NCBI RefSeq assembly: GCF_025264625.1
Contig: NZ_CP093313.1
Coordinates: 3,100,001-3,164,000, forward strand
Direction of reading: 5' to 3'
DNA length: 64,000 bases
Source of the DNA: Occallatibacter riparius
GTDB taxonomy: Bacteria > Acidobacteriota > Terriglobia > Terriglobales > Acidobacteriaceae
Positions 16,577 through 24,737 of the stretch are shown piece after piece. A program made the translations under genes and the position numbers. Within the stretch, counting starts at the first letter, position 1; every line of letters starts with the position of its first letter. The notes below the pieces were generated by a model that made no database searches, was not told the DNA's origin, and saw nothing but the letters and a program-made list of their open reading frames with translations.

Positions 16577-17587
16577 ATGCAGCGGATCCCCTTTGACGAA
16601 GTTCATCGGCAGCTTACCGCGGTTCTCATCAAACTCGGCTTCACCGCCGATCGTGCTGCGCTGTCTGCGCGCCTCTTCGCTGAGACTACGCGCGACGGCG
16701 TCTACTCGCATGGCGTGAATCGCTTCCTGCGCTTTGTCGCGATGATTCGCAATGGGAGTGTCGATGCTGCTGCGGGGCCGCGTGTGGTTTCGCGGTTTGG
16801 CGCGATGGAGCGATGGGATGGACAGCGGGGTCCGGGCAATCTCAACGCGTATGCGGCGATGGAGCGAGCGATTGTGCTTAGCCGCGAGCACGGCATGGGG
16901 TGCGTTGCGCTGGGCAATACCAATCACTGGATGCGCGGCGGGACGTATGGCTGGCAGGCCGCGGACGCGGGTGCTATCGGCATCTGCTGGACGAACACCA
17001 TGCCCAACGTGCCGCCGTGGGGCGCAAGCGAGCCTGCGATCGGCAACAATCCACTGGTGATTGCGGTTCCGCGCGCCGCGGGGCACGTGGTGCTGGACAT
17101 TGCTATATCGCAGTTCTCCCTGGGCGCCATTGAGGGCTATCGGAAGCGCGGCGAAACGCTCCCGGTCGACGGGGGCTTCGATACTGCGGGGCACCTTACG
17201 CGCGATCCTGCGGCGATTGAAGCCACGCAACGGATGTTGCCCATCGGCTACTGGAAGGGCTCAGGACTTGCGATCATGCTCGACATGATGGCCGCGATGC
17301 TTACGGCGGGCAGCGCGACGCACCAGATCGACACCGATCCGCTGCGCGAGACCGGGCTGTCGCAGGTGTTTATTGCAATGCAGCCTGCCGCGCTTGGGGA
17401 CCAGGCCGAACTGGAGCGGATCGCCGACGATGTCGTTGCGTCGCTGCACCGCGCCCGGCCTGTTGAGGGCGGAAGGGGCGTCCGCTTTCCCGGGGAAAAC
17501 ACGCTGCGTCTTCGCGAGGAGAATTTGCGGCTTGGGCTGCCGGTTGATCCTGCACTTTGGCAGGAGATTGTTGCGCTGGGAGCTTGA
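16577..17587 (+). CDS. yiaK: LDH2-family NAD(P)-dependent dehydrogenase, YiaK-like (3-dehydro-L-gulonate 2-dehydrogenase)
   Basis: A 336-residue oxidoreductase of the malate/L-lactate/ureidoglycolate dehydrogenase type. The stretches TTRDGVYSHGVNRFLRFV, LGNTNHWMRGGTYGWQAAD, ICWTNTMPNVPPWG and GYWKGSGLAIMLDM correspond closely to E. coli YiaK, which reduces 2,3-diketo-L-gulonate. The catalytic His lies in GVYSHGVNR (about residue 47). No other yia-type sugar-acid gene is nearby, so the physiological substrate remains open. It is followed by convergent genes and stands alone. Confidence 0.88.
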   Translation: MQRIPFDEVHRQLTAVLIKLGFTADRAALSARLFAETTRDGVYSHGVNRFLRFVAMIRNGSVDAAAGPRVVSRFGAMERWDGQRGPGNLNAYAAMERAIVLSREHGMGCVALGNTNHWMRGGTYGWQAADAGAIGICWTNTMPNVPPWGASEPAIGNNPLVIAVPRAAGHVVLDIAISQFSLGAIEGYRKRGETLPVDGGFDTAGHLTRDPAAIEATQRMLPIGYWKGSGLAIMLDMMAAMLTAGSATHQIDTDPLRETGLSQVFIAMQPAALGDQAELERIADDVVASLHRARPVEGGRGVRFPGENTLRLREENLRLGLPVDPALWQEIVALGA

Positions 17588-17620
17588 GGTGTACTGCTCT
17601 GGTTTGACCAGCAGACCTAG

Positions 17621-18253
17621 TCAGATCAGGCGGATGGTCTCGGGCATGTGATTCAGCATCGTGTTGATGCGAGGGTCGCTCTCGGACATGCCATACACCT
17701 GCGTGTAGCAGGACGTGAGCCACGCGCGTAGACGCGGCTTCGTAATCGAGCCGGGCAGCTTATCGCCATATACGAACAGATCCATCAGCGGGGGCCGCGC
17801 GCTCGACACCGGCGGCATGCGATAGGTCAGTCCTTCGATCTGCCTACATCCAAGCCGACAGTAGAAGGCTTTTCGCCGCGTGAGTAATTCGGGATCGGCA
17901 CCGTGAGTGACTTCTGCGTCCACCTCGATCAGCAGGGGGCGGCCATGGAGTTGCGGCTGTGAAGCGGTCGCGCGGAAGAGGTCGGCGCCGAGGCCACTGC
18001 CGCGCCGAGCTGCATCAATGGCTATGTACTCCAGGAGTGCCGCATCGGAGTCGAGGAGGGTAGTGCAGATGGAAAAGCCGACGACGGTGCTGTCGTCGAC
18101 CGCTGCCAGAAAGATGTATTCGGGTTGCGCGATCATGCGCCGCAGAGCATCCTCGCTTTTGCATTCACTCGGCGGAAGAGCTTGGCTGTAGATGCGGAGG
18201 AGTGCGTTAAACTGCGGATCGTCAGCCGAGCTTATTCGCACGATTTCTATCAT
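17621..18253 (-). CDS. GNAT-family N-acetyltransferase
   Basis: About 210 residues. GNAT acetyl-CoA-binding motif A is visible as YIAIDAARRGSGLGADLFRA (about 80-100), preceded by the beta-strand/loop VVGFSICTTL. The ATG at 18253 is preferred; a TTG seven codons upstream (18274) is possible but lies in the T-rich tail of the fabI terminator. Substrate unknown. It lies downstream of fabI on the same strand, separated by that terminator. Confidence 0.82.
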   Translation of the reverse strand: MIEIVRISSADDPQFNALLRIYSQALPPSECKSEDALRRMIAQPEYIFLAAVDDSTVVGFSICTTLLDSDAALLEYIAIDAARRGSGLGADLFRATASQPQLHGRPLLIEVDAEVTHGADPELLTRRKAFYCRLGCRQIEGLTYRMPPVSSARPPLMDLFVYGDKLPGSITKPRLRAWLTSCYTQVYGMSESDPRINTMLNHMPETIRLI

Positions 18254-18272
18254 CGGTGTGTCGACACAAAGC

Positions 18273-18307
18273 AAAAACGCCTCAGCGTCGTGGAAGGCGC
18301 CGAGGCG
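18273..18307 (-). terminator. Rho-independent terminator after fabI
   Basis: Read on the minus strand: CGCCTCGGCG, 10-base loop, CGCTGAGGCG, then TTTTTG. The 10-bp stem (one G-T pair) starts 21 bp past the fabI stop. Confidence 0.8.
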
Positions 18308-18328
18308 ATTGAGAGTTCCGTTGCACTG

Positions 18329-19096
18329 CTAGAAGCCCATTACGTTGTAGCCGCAATCGACGTAGAGGGTTTCGCCGGTGACAGCGCTCGCGAGGTCGCT
18401 GGCGAGGAATAGGGCGGCGCCGCCCACTTCAAGCTGATCGACGTTACGCTTCAGCGGTGCGCGATCGGCCGCGGCCTTGAGCATGTCGCCGAGAGCGCCA
18501 ATGCCGCGGGCTGCGAGGGTCTTGATGGGTCCGGCTGAGATGGCGTTGACGCGGATGTTCTTTGGGCCGAGGTCGTTGGCGAGGTAGCGCACGCAGCACT
18601 CGAGCGAAGCCTTGGCCATGGCCATCACGTTGTAGTTGGGCACGACCTTTTCGGCGGCGAAGTAGCTGAGGGTCATGATGCTGCCGCCGTCGGTCATCAG
18701 CGGAGCAGCGGCGCGGCTCACGGCAATCAGCGAGTAGACGCTGACGTCGTGCGCGATCTTGAAGCCTTCGCGGCTGGTGTTGATGAAGGCGCCCTTGAGG
18801 TCTTCGGCCGGCGCGTACGCCACGGCGTGCACCAGGATGTCGATCTTCGCGTACTTCTCTTTGAGCTGGCCGAAGAGGGTTTCGATCTCCTGGTCGCTGG
18901 AGACGTCGCACTGGAACCCGGAAGCGCCGGGCAGGTCGTTGATCAGGTCCTCGGCCTCGGCCTTCATGCGCTCGTTCTGATAGCAGATGGCGAGGCTTGC
19001 GCCCGCCGCGTGCAGCTTCTGCGCAATGCCCCAGGCGATGGAGCGCTTGTTGGCCAGTCCGAACACAACGGCAGTTTTGCCTGCCAGATCGATCAT
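18329..19096 (-). CDS. fabI: Enoyl-[acyl-carrier-protein] reductase (NADH) FabI
   Basis: A 255-residue short-chain-dehydrogenase-type enzyme that performs the last reduction of each fatty-acid elongation cycle. The N-terminus LAGKTAVVFGLANKRSIAWG is the FabI nucleotide-binding signature. The catalytic Tyr-X6-Lys is YNVMAMAKA (about residues 156-163), and the C-terminus ETLYVDCGYNVMGF is canonical. GGAGGAAAG precedes the ATG on the minus strand. FabI is the target of triclosan-type inhibitors. A terminator follows. Confidence 0.97.
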   Translation of the reverse strand: MIDLAGKTAVVFGLANKRSIAWGIAQKLHAAGASLAICYQNERMKAEAEDLINDLPGASGFQCDVSSDQEIETLFGQLKEKYAKIDILVHAVAYAPAEDLKGAFINTSREGFKIAHDVSVYSLIAVSRAAAPLMTDGGSIMTLSYFAAEKVVPNYNVMAMAKASLECCVRYLANDLGPKNIRVNAISAGPIKTLAARGIGALGDMLKAAADRAPLKRNVDQLEVGGAALFLASDLASAVTGETLYVDCGYNVMGF

Positions 19097-19170
19097 TTGT
19101 TCTCTTTCCTCCGAGGGCCGGTCGAGCGGGTCGGTCGACGGCCAAGCAATTCTTAGGATATCAAGGCGGG

Positions 19171-19210
19171 ACAGGTGGTCAGGAGATCAGGTGATCAAGT
19201 GAGCAGGTGG
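19171..19210. repeat. Short degenerate AGGTGGTCAGG/AGGTGATCA repeat
   Basis: The spacer between fabI and murI contains irregular tandem units based on AGGTG(A/G)TCA within about 40 bp. It resembles, in being short-period and intergenic, the CAGGGA-type spacer at 55.2 kb. No function is evident. Confidence 0.4.
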
Positions 19211-19215
19211 TCCGG

Positions 19216-20025
19216 CTATCCGCCGAGGTCTACCAACTCGACCTTGCCCGTAGGGCGGCCGAGGAAGCGGGAGCCGAGGCGCTCGAATTTTTCAACGGAG
19301 TCAGTCGCGAAGCAGCGGACCTGCGCTGTGTCGGATTTGTCGGCGTCGCTCTGGCCGAAGAGCTTCATCGCGGCCTCGGCTGTGGCCTCGGCTGAGTCGA
19401 TCACGCGTACGCCTGGGGTCACCGCTTGCTCGAGCAGCTTGCGAATCAGCGGATAGTGGGTGCATCCCAGCACCAGCGTGTCGTAGTTGAGGCCGGCGGC
19501 TTTCGCTTCGGCGCGCAGCTCGGAAAGGTAGACGTCGATGACCTGCCGCGTCACCGGATGATCAGTCCAGCCCTCTTCCACGAGGGGCACCAGCAGCGGG
19601 CAGGCTTTTTCGAGGGCGCGCAATCCCTGCGCATGGCAGGCGGAGGCGTAGGCGTGGCTCTGCACCGTGGCGGCCGTGGCGATTACCAGGACGTCGCCGG
19701 TCTTCGAGGCTGCATGGGCTGCGATCGCGCCGGGTTCCACTACGCCGAGGACCGGCACGGGCACGGCGTCCTGAATGGCGTCGAGAGCCAAAGCGCTTGC
19801 CGTGTTGCAGGCGATCACGAGGTACTCGGCGCCTTGCTTCACGAGATACTGCGCGGCTTCGGACGCATAGTGCGCGATGGTTCTCCGCGACTTCGATCCG
19901 TACGGCAGTCGGGCGGTGTCGCCCAGAAACGTGTAGCACGCGTGGGGGATGTGCTTGAGCAGCGCGCTCAGGACAGTCAGCCCGCCGAAGCCGGAGTCGA
20001 ATACGCCGATGTGGGGAGATTTCAT
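19216..20025 (-). CDS. murI: Glutamate racemase MurI
   Basis: A 269-residue cofactor-independent racemase that makes D-glutamate for peptidoglycan. The N-terminal signature IGVFDSGFGGLTVL, the first catalytic Cys in YLVIACNTASALALD and the second in LVLGCTHYPLIRKLL are intact, as is LGDTARLPYGSKS. It is the last gene of a minus-strand operon; its start overlaps the GerMN gene stop by four bases. Coupling to a peptidoglycan amidase and a GerMN protein places it in a cell-wall module. Confidence 0.97.
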   Translation of the reverse strand: MKSPHIGVFDSGFGGLTVLSALLKHIPHACYTFLGDTARLPYGSKSRRTIAHYASEAAQYLVKQGAEYLVIACNTASALALDAIQDAVPVPVLGVVEPGAIAAHAASKTGDVLVIATAATVQSHAYASACHAQGLRALEKACPLLVPLVEEGWTDHPVTRQVIDVYLSELRAEAKAAGLNYDTLVLGCTHYPLIRKLLEQAVTPGVRVIDSAEATAEAAMKLFGQSDADKSDTAQVRCFATDSVEKFERLGSRFLGRPTGKVELVDLGG

Positions 20026-20681
20026 CGTGGACCTGCAACTGCTGGAACCGAATCCGAGGTGGGTGCTGCGTCGGAATCGGATACAAGGTAGGTGCGCGTC
20101 AAATCTGCGTGGCCAGCGAGGGAGGGCCGCACCTGCCCGTCGACGAGGAATCGCACCTCTCTCACCTGGGGTAAGTTCGCGTGCAGGGTGCCGCAGATGG
20201 AAAGCACTGTGAGGCTCTCGGTTTCCAGACCGGATGGATGGCTGGCCGCGAAGCTACCCTTCAGGTTCACCACCGCCATTTGCGGACCGGAGTCCTTCAC
20301 CGATGCTGCGCTTCCGGTTTTTGCGGCAGGCAGAAGGAAAACCTGGGCCACGGAGGTTGCGCCGCCCGGGACGGGATGCGTCGAATCGGAGGCGGCATAC
20401 AGATCGAGCAGTTTGCCCAGCACGGCGCGGGCCTTTGCGCCGGGGTCAGCGGGCAGCGGAAGCGAGTGCACCTGCGAGCGGAGCGAGTTGTCGTCATCGC
20501 TGGCGACCATGAGCGTAGCCTGCTCCGGTGCGGCCACCTGGGGCGCCTGGGTGGGAGCGGAGTCCTGCCCGGCCAGCATTTGGTCGTGGGCTTTCTCGCG
20601 CATGCGGAACAGCACGCCGCCCATGATCAGCGAGGCCAGCAGAAGGACGATCAGGATGACTGCCTGGTGGCGGGGAATCAT
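20022..20681 (-). CDS. GerMN-domain membrane-anchored protein
   Basis: A 219-residue protein with one N-terminal transmembrane helix (AVILIVLLLASLIMGGVLF, about 7-26). A low-complexity linker follows, then a GerMN (sporulation/germination) domain at about 75-210, recognised by the pattern AVVNLKGSF...GLETESLTVLSICGTL and VREVRFLVDGQ. GerMN domains bind or act at peptidoglycan. The ATG at 20681 overlaps the amidase stop (ATGA), and the stop overlaps murI the same way, so the three are translationally coupled. In a non-sporulating lineage the role is probably in cell-wall growth or division; this is inferred. Confidence 0.83.
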   Translation of the reverse strand: MIPRHQAVILIVLLLASLIMGGVLFRMREKAHDQMLAGQDSAPTQAPQVAAPEQATLMVASDDDNSLRSQVHSLPLPADPGAKARAVLGKLLDLYAASDSTHPVPGGATSVAQVFLLPAAKTGSAASVKDSGPQMAVVNLKGSFAASHPSGLETESLTVLSICGTLHANLPQVREVRFLVDGQVRPSLAGHADLTRTYLVSDSDAAPTSDSVPAVAGPR

Positions 20682-21451
20682 GGCTGGCGGCCTCCAGGGT
20701 TTCCGGCTTCGGCGCGCCACTCGAGCAGCGCGGTTGCCAGAGTGGCAGCGATGCGCGCCTGGTAATCGGGATTGTCTGGCTCGGCCGTCACCTTTTTGTC
20801 GGCGCTGCGCTCGGGGGCCAGCTCGATGGCGACTGCCGGGCAGGTCATGTTGTCGATGCCGGGCAGGGGAACTCTTGCCAAGGTGACGGTTGCGCCGCCG
20901 TGCTGCAGCGCGGAGTTAAGCGCGCCGGTGAGCGCAAGGCTACGCGTCACGTAAACGGACTGCGCGGTCTTCCATGGCATGAAGCGGGTCGCTGTCACGG
21001 GCGGGAGATTCGAGGCAAACAGGTGCACGCCCGAGCCGGTCTCCGCTACGTGCAGGCTGATGCAGCCTTGTGCATTGGCATGATTGGCGATGGCCGCCCG
21101 CTGATCTGTGGTGACGGATTGATCGCCATCGCGGGTCATGATGACCTGAATGCCGCGCGCGCCGAGCAGCGATTTGAGGCGCACGCTGAGGGCGAGGGTG
21201 GCGGCCTTCTCATAGGTGCCGTCGGAGAGGTGGCCTCCAAGGTCGTCGCCGCCGTGGGCTGCGTCGATGACTACAACAAAGCGCGGAGGAGGGAGAGGCG
21301 CTTGCACCGTTGGCTGGGGTGCTGCGGATTGCGGAGCCGCAGGTTGCGGCGCAGTCACGGGTCCCGTTGCCGGGGCAGCCTGCGCGGCGCCCGCGACAGA
21401 GGTAACGGAAACCATGAGCGCGGCGAGGACGCACCTTGCAATCGGGGTCAT
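20678..21451 (-). CDS. N-acetylmuramoyl-L-alanine amidase (Amidase_3)
   Basis: A 257-residue periplasmic zinc amidase that cuts the lactyl-peptide bond of peptidoglycan. Signal peptide MTPIARCVLAALMVSVTSVA is followed by an Ala/Pro/Gln linker. The catalytic domain has the zinc ligands His in VVIDAAHGGDDLGG, Glu in DGTYEKAATLA and His in CISLHVAETG, and the general acid Glu in VAIELAPE. The start at 21451 overlaps the upstream stop by four bases; a longer open frame upstream lacks a sensible N-terminus. It belongs to the operon running DUF1015 to murI. Confidence 0.86.
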   Translation of the reverse strand: MTPIARCVLAALMVSVTSVAGAAQAAPATGPVTAPQPAAPQSAAPQPTVQAPLPPPRFVVVIDAAHGGDDLGGHLSDGTYEKAATLALSVRLKSLLGARGIQVIMTRDGDQSVTTDQRAAIANHANAQGCISLHVAETGSGVHLFASNLPPVTATRFMPWKTAQSVYVTRSLALTGALNSALQHGGATVTLARVPLPGIDNMTCPAVAIELAPERSADKKVTAEPDNPDYQARIAATLATALLEWRAEAGNPGGRQP

Positions 21452-22143
21452 ATCCTCATCCGCCGATCCAGTTCGTCTTCTTTGCGATCCAGAAGGCCTA
21501 TTTTTACGCGCGAGAGGAGCTTTGGGTCCGCGGGGACATCCAGACCCAGATTCTTCAGCCGCAGCAAGATGCGATACGCCTCGGGTGGTTCGATGCTTCC
21601 ATGGAAGATCGTTTTCTTCCTGCCGTTCACGTAGAACCGAATCCCGTAAACACTCCTCCCGGTGCTGGATCCGAAATATTTGAGGCGAAACCCCGAGACG
21701 TCGATCGCTTCGTAGGTGCGAGTCACCCACCGGCCTGTGAAGGAATACCAGGGAATCCGGGTGGTGGTCACCTGACTGCGAGTGCAGCTCAGGATCGCTC
21801 CGGCGGGGCAAAGCAATCGGATCCCAAGCAGCACAAACAGGATGGAAAAGGCCGTCCCGAAGATGGCCTCATCGAAATGGTCTGCGGAGTAGCCGTGAGT
21901 CAGATACCACCAACTGCTGTGCCTGTAAGAGCTTGAAGAAAACCACATCCAGTAGTTCAGCCAAGCGGCCCCGCTGACGATTACAGCGCAGAACCAGAGG
22001 CAATTCCGTTTTGGGCCGAATGGGAGATTGCACCGTGCTTTGAGAGTGTCGCCGGTCGTCTCTATCTCGAATTTCTGCCGCCCGTAATAGTGTTTCGACA
22101 TGGTATCGCGCACGTGAACGAGTTCGCGGCTACTCGAGGCCAT
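21448..22143 (-). CDS. Membrane protein of unknown function in cell-wall operon
   Basis: A 231-residue protein with two hydrophobic helices (about residues 48-65 CLWFCAVIVSGAAWLNYW and about 95-115 FGTAFSILFVLLGIRLLC). A basic, beta-rich cytoplasmic-type domain (about 120-231) ends in a charged helix KIGLLDRKEDELDRRMRI. The layout recalls PH-like-domain membrane proteins, but no family is certain. It overlaps the DUF1015 gene by 14 bp and the amidase gene by 4 bp, so it is firmly embedded in the operon. An internal start at 22101 is possible. Confidence 0.72.
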   Translation of the reverse strand: MASSSRELVHVRDTMSKHYYGRQKFEIETTGDTLKARCNLPFGPKRNCLWFCAVIVSGAAWLNYWMWFSSSSYRHSSWWYLTHGYSADHFDEAIFGTAFSILFVLLGIRLLCPAGAILSCTRSQVTTTRIPWYSFTGRWVTRTYEAIDVSGFRLKYFGSSTGRSVYGIRFYVNGRKKTIFHGSIEPPEAYRILLRLKNLGLDVPADPKLLSRVKIGLLDRKEDELDRRMRI

Positions 22144-23455
22144 AGATCGTGAGCCCGCTCAGCAGCTTGGGGTAGAAATCGGTGGACTTCTGCGGCATAA
22201 CCTCACCGGCGAAGGCCACTTCTTTCATCTGGTCCATGGTGACCGGCTTGGTCAGGAACGCTACGTCGGCATCGCCGCGCCGCACCTGGTCCACTGCTTC
22301 GGCGGCGTCACGGAGGTAGCGGAGGTTCGTCTGCTCGCGAACTTTTTCGGCGTCCAGGCCGAGAAGCTTGTCGAGAATGACCGCATGCAATTGCGTCAGG
22401 TCGAGTTGCTTTTGCCGCTCGGGGATCCCGTCGAGCGCGGCCTGTACGGCATCTGCCTTCGGGCGCAGCAGCCACGCGCCTGAGCGGGTCACAGCGACGA
22501 ACGCTGTGCCAGCCTGTTCCTTCAGTGCGCTCAAATATCCGGCCGCATCTCCGGCCGGAAGCGAATCTGCCGTGAAGTATTGGGACGCCGACTTGATAAA
22601 CGCAGCCGGATCGAAGCTCGCGAGCCCGTGCACCACACGGTGGGTCGGCAGGATCACCAGGCCGTCCGAATCCATGTTGATGAACGTCATCATCACGGCG
22701 GCTTCGGGGAATGGCGGTGCCGGCAACTGGTTCACGCTGGTTTCACCTTTGGCCGGATGAGCCGCAGCGTGCTCTTTCGAGTACGCCAGCGCTGTCTCGT
22801 AGCGGTGGTGGCCATCGGCGATGATCAGCTTCTTGTCGTTCATCGCGGTGGTGAGCAAGCGGATCGTGGCTGGGTCGCTTATGCGCCACAGGCGGTGCTG
22901 CACGCCGTACTCGTCTTTCACGTCGGCGTCAGGGGTTCCGTTGCCGTCGTAAAGGATCTTTTCCACGCTGCCGGCAGGGTCGGAATACAGCATAAAAATC
23001 TGTCCGAAGTGGGCGCGGGTAGCTTTCAGCAGGTTGAGTCGATCACTTTTTGGCTTGGACAACGTCTGTTCATGACGGAATACCACCTGATCCGCATAAT
23101 CGTGGAGTTTCCCCAGAGCGATGAAACCGCGCCGCTCTTTGATTACGTCGGACCCGGGGACCTTGAAGACTTGCGCGTAGGCAAAGACGCAGGGGGCCTT
23201 CTCCTGGATCAGCACTCCCTGCTCGCGCCATGCCTTGAAGTCGCGGGCCGCGCGGCTATAGACGCTATCCCCCCTCTCGGCATCGAAGAGTTCAGGCAGG
23301 CCGAGGATGATGCGGACCAGGTTGTAAGGGCTGCTTTGGTAGTAGGCCTGCTGCATGGCCGGGGAGATTTTGTCATAGGGCTGCGTAACTACATCGTCCA
23401 GTCGGACAGCGGCCGGATTGTATCGCCAGGCACGGAACGGGTAGATATTGGCCAT
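22130..23455 (-). CDS. DUF1015-family protein
   Basis: A 441-residue cytoplasmic protein of the DUF1015 family. Typical landmarks are the N-terminus IYPFRAWRYNP with VVTQPYDKISP, NLVRIILG, RRGFIALGKLHDY, VFRHEQTLSKPKSDRLNLL, and IADGHHRYETALAY. The family resembles an HPr-kinase- or ParB/sulfiredoxin-like fold, and some members have been linked to serine metabolism, but its role here is not established. It is the first gene of the five-gene minus-strand operon ending in murI. Confidence 0.85.
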   Translation of the reverse strand: MANIYPFRAWRYNPAAVRLDDVVTQPYDKISPAMQQAYYQSSPYNLVRIILGLPELFDAERGDSVYSRAARDFKAWREQGVLIQEKAPCVFAYAQVFKVPGSDVIKERRGFIALGKLHDYADQVVFRHEQTLSKPKSDRLNLLKATRAHFGQIFMLYSDPAGSVEKILYDGNGTPDADVKDEYGVQHRLWRISDPATIRLLTTAMNDKKLIIADGHHRYETALAYSKEHAAAHPAKGETSVNQLPAPPFPEAAVMMTFINMDSDGLVILPTHRVVHGLASFDPAAFIKSASQYFTADSLPAGDAAGYLSALKEQAGTAFVAVTRSGAWLLRPKADAVQAALDGIPERQKQLDLTQLHAVILDKLLGLDAEKVREQTNLRYLRDAAEAVDQVRRGDADVAFLTKPVTMDQMKEVAFAGEVMPQKSTDFYPKLLSGLTIYGLE

Positions 23456-23660
23456 GCGAATTAGACTTGCTCCGTGTTAATGCGGCGGCGTTAAGCTGCC
23501 GATAACAAAGAACCTTGAGGGGTTCTGCAGTCGATTGTATCGCGAGCACCGGCGGCGGCCACGGTGATGCGTTGAGAAGTTGATCAAACAGGGACAGGAA
23601 GATGACAACAGCGATCTGCCGGCCGTGCTACTATCACGTACTACTCATTGGTGCAGCGGT

Positions 23661-24737
23661 ATGAGGACCTATTCTATTCTGCGTTCACTGCCCATCGGGG
23701 GTCTCTCTCTCCATCGGGTTCTGCTGGCCGCCTCTGCGGCCGCGCTGTTCGCTGCATTTCCGATTGCGCGTGCGCAAGACGATCCGCTGAACAAGGTCCA
23801 CGTTCCGCCGCCTTCGACGACCGGCACGCCCACGGCCGAGCCCAAAGGCGCCGAAGCCCCCGCGGTATCGGGGCCTGACGCCACAAAGCTGCGGCCCGGC
23901 GGAGGCGTGATTCGCATGCATGTCGACATGGTGCTGGTTCCGGTTACAGTGACCGACCCCATGAATCGCCTGGTGACGGGCCTTGAGCAGGAAGACTTCA
24001 AAGTATTCGAGAACAGCGGCGAGCAGCATATCAAGTCGTTTGCCGCGGAAGACGCGCCGGTCTCGATCGGCATCATCTTCGACCTTTCGGGCTCCATGAC
24101 GTCGAAGCTCATCCGCGCACGCGAGTCGATCCTCCAGTTCGTGAAGACCGCCAATCCGCAGGATGAATTTTTCGTTATTGGATTCAATGACCGGCCTGAG
24201 CTGATTGAGGACTTCACCAGTTCCGTTGAGGACATCGGGGCCCGCCTTGCCACCGTGCGCAGCGGCCACCGCACGGCGCTGCTGGACGCGATTTACTACG
24301 GCGTGACCAAGATGAAGGAGGCCCGGCACGAGCGCAAGGCGCTGCTGGTGGTCTCTGACGGCGGCGATAACCGCTCCCGCTATACGGAGGGGGAGGTCAA
24401 GTCGCAGGTTCGCGAGTCCGACGTGGAGATTTATTCGATTGGCATCTTCGATCCTTATGCGGCCACTCCCGAAGAGCGCACGGGGCCGCTGCTCCTCAAC
24501 GAGCTGTGCGAGGAGACCGGCGGGCGCATGTTCCGTGTCGACGACCTCAGCGAAATGAGCGATATCGCGGAGAAGATCTCCACCGAGCTGCGGAACCAGT
24601 ATGTGATTGGTTACACCCCGCGCGACATCCGCCGTGACGGCAAGTGGCGTAAAGTGAAGGTGAAGCTGAATCCACCGCAGGGGCTGCCTCCGCTTACCGT
24701 CCATGCACGCACGGGCTACTATGCGCCAATGCAATAA
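23661..24737 (+). CDS. VWFA-related secreted protein, acidobacterial type (copy 1)
   Basis: A 358-residue exported protein. Signal peptide (residues 1 to about 38, ending ARAQD), Pro/Ala linker, a short beta domain (VHVDMVLVPVTVTDPMNRLV..., about 88-125) and a von Willebrand A domain (about 132-330) with the MIDAS motif DLSGSMTS, Thr/Asp positions in LVVSDGGDNRSRY, and a C-terminal IGYTPRDIRRDGKWRKVKV segment. This domain order is the VWFA-related acidobacterial family (TIGR03436 type). ATG 23661 is chosen because it starts the signal peptide. The end overlaps the second copy by 17 bp. Confidence 0.85.
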   Translation: MRTYSILRSLPIGGLSLHRVLLAASAAALFAAFPIARAQDDPLNKVHVPPPSTTGTPTAEPKGAEAPAVSGPDATKLRPGGGVIRMHVDMVLVPVTVTDPMNRLVTGLEQEDFKVFENSGEQHIKSFAAEDAPVSIGIIFDLSGSMTSKLIRARESILQFVKTANPQDEFFVIGFNDRPELIEDFTSSVEDIGARLATVRSGHRTALLDAIYYGVTKMKEARHERKALLVVSDGGDNRSRYTEGEVKSQVRESDVEIYSIGIFDPYAATPEERTGPLLLNELCEETGGRMFRVDDLSEMSDIAEKISTELRNQYVIGYTPRDIRRDGKWRKVKVKLNPPQGLPPLTVHARTGYYAPMQ

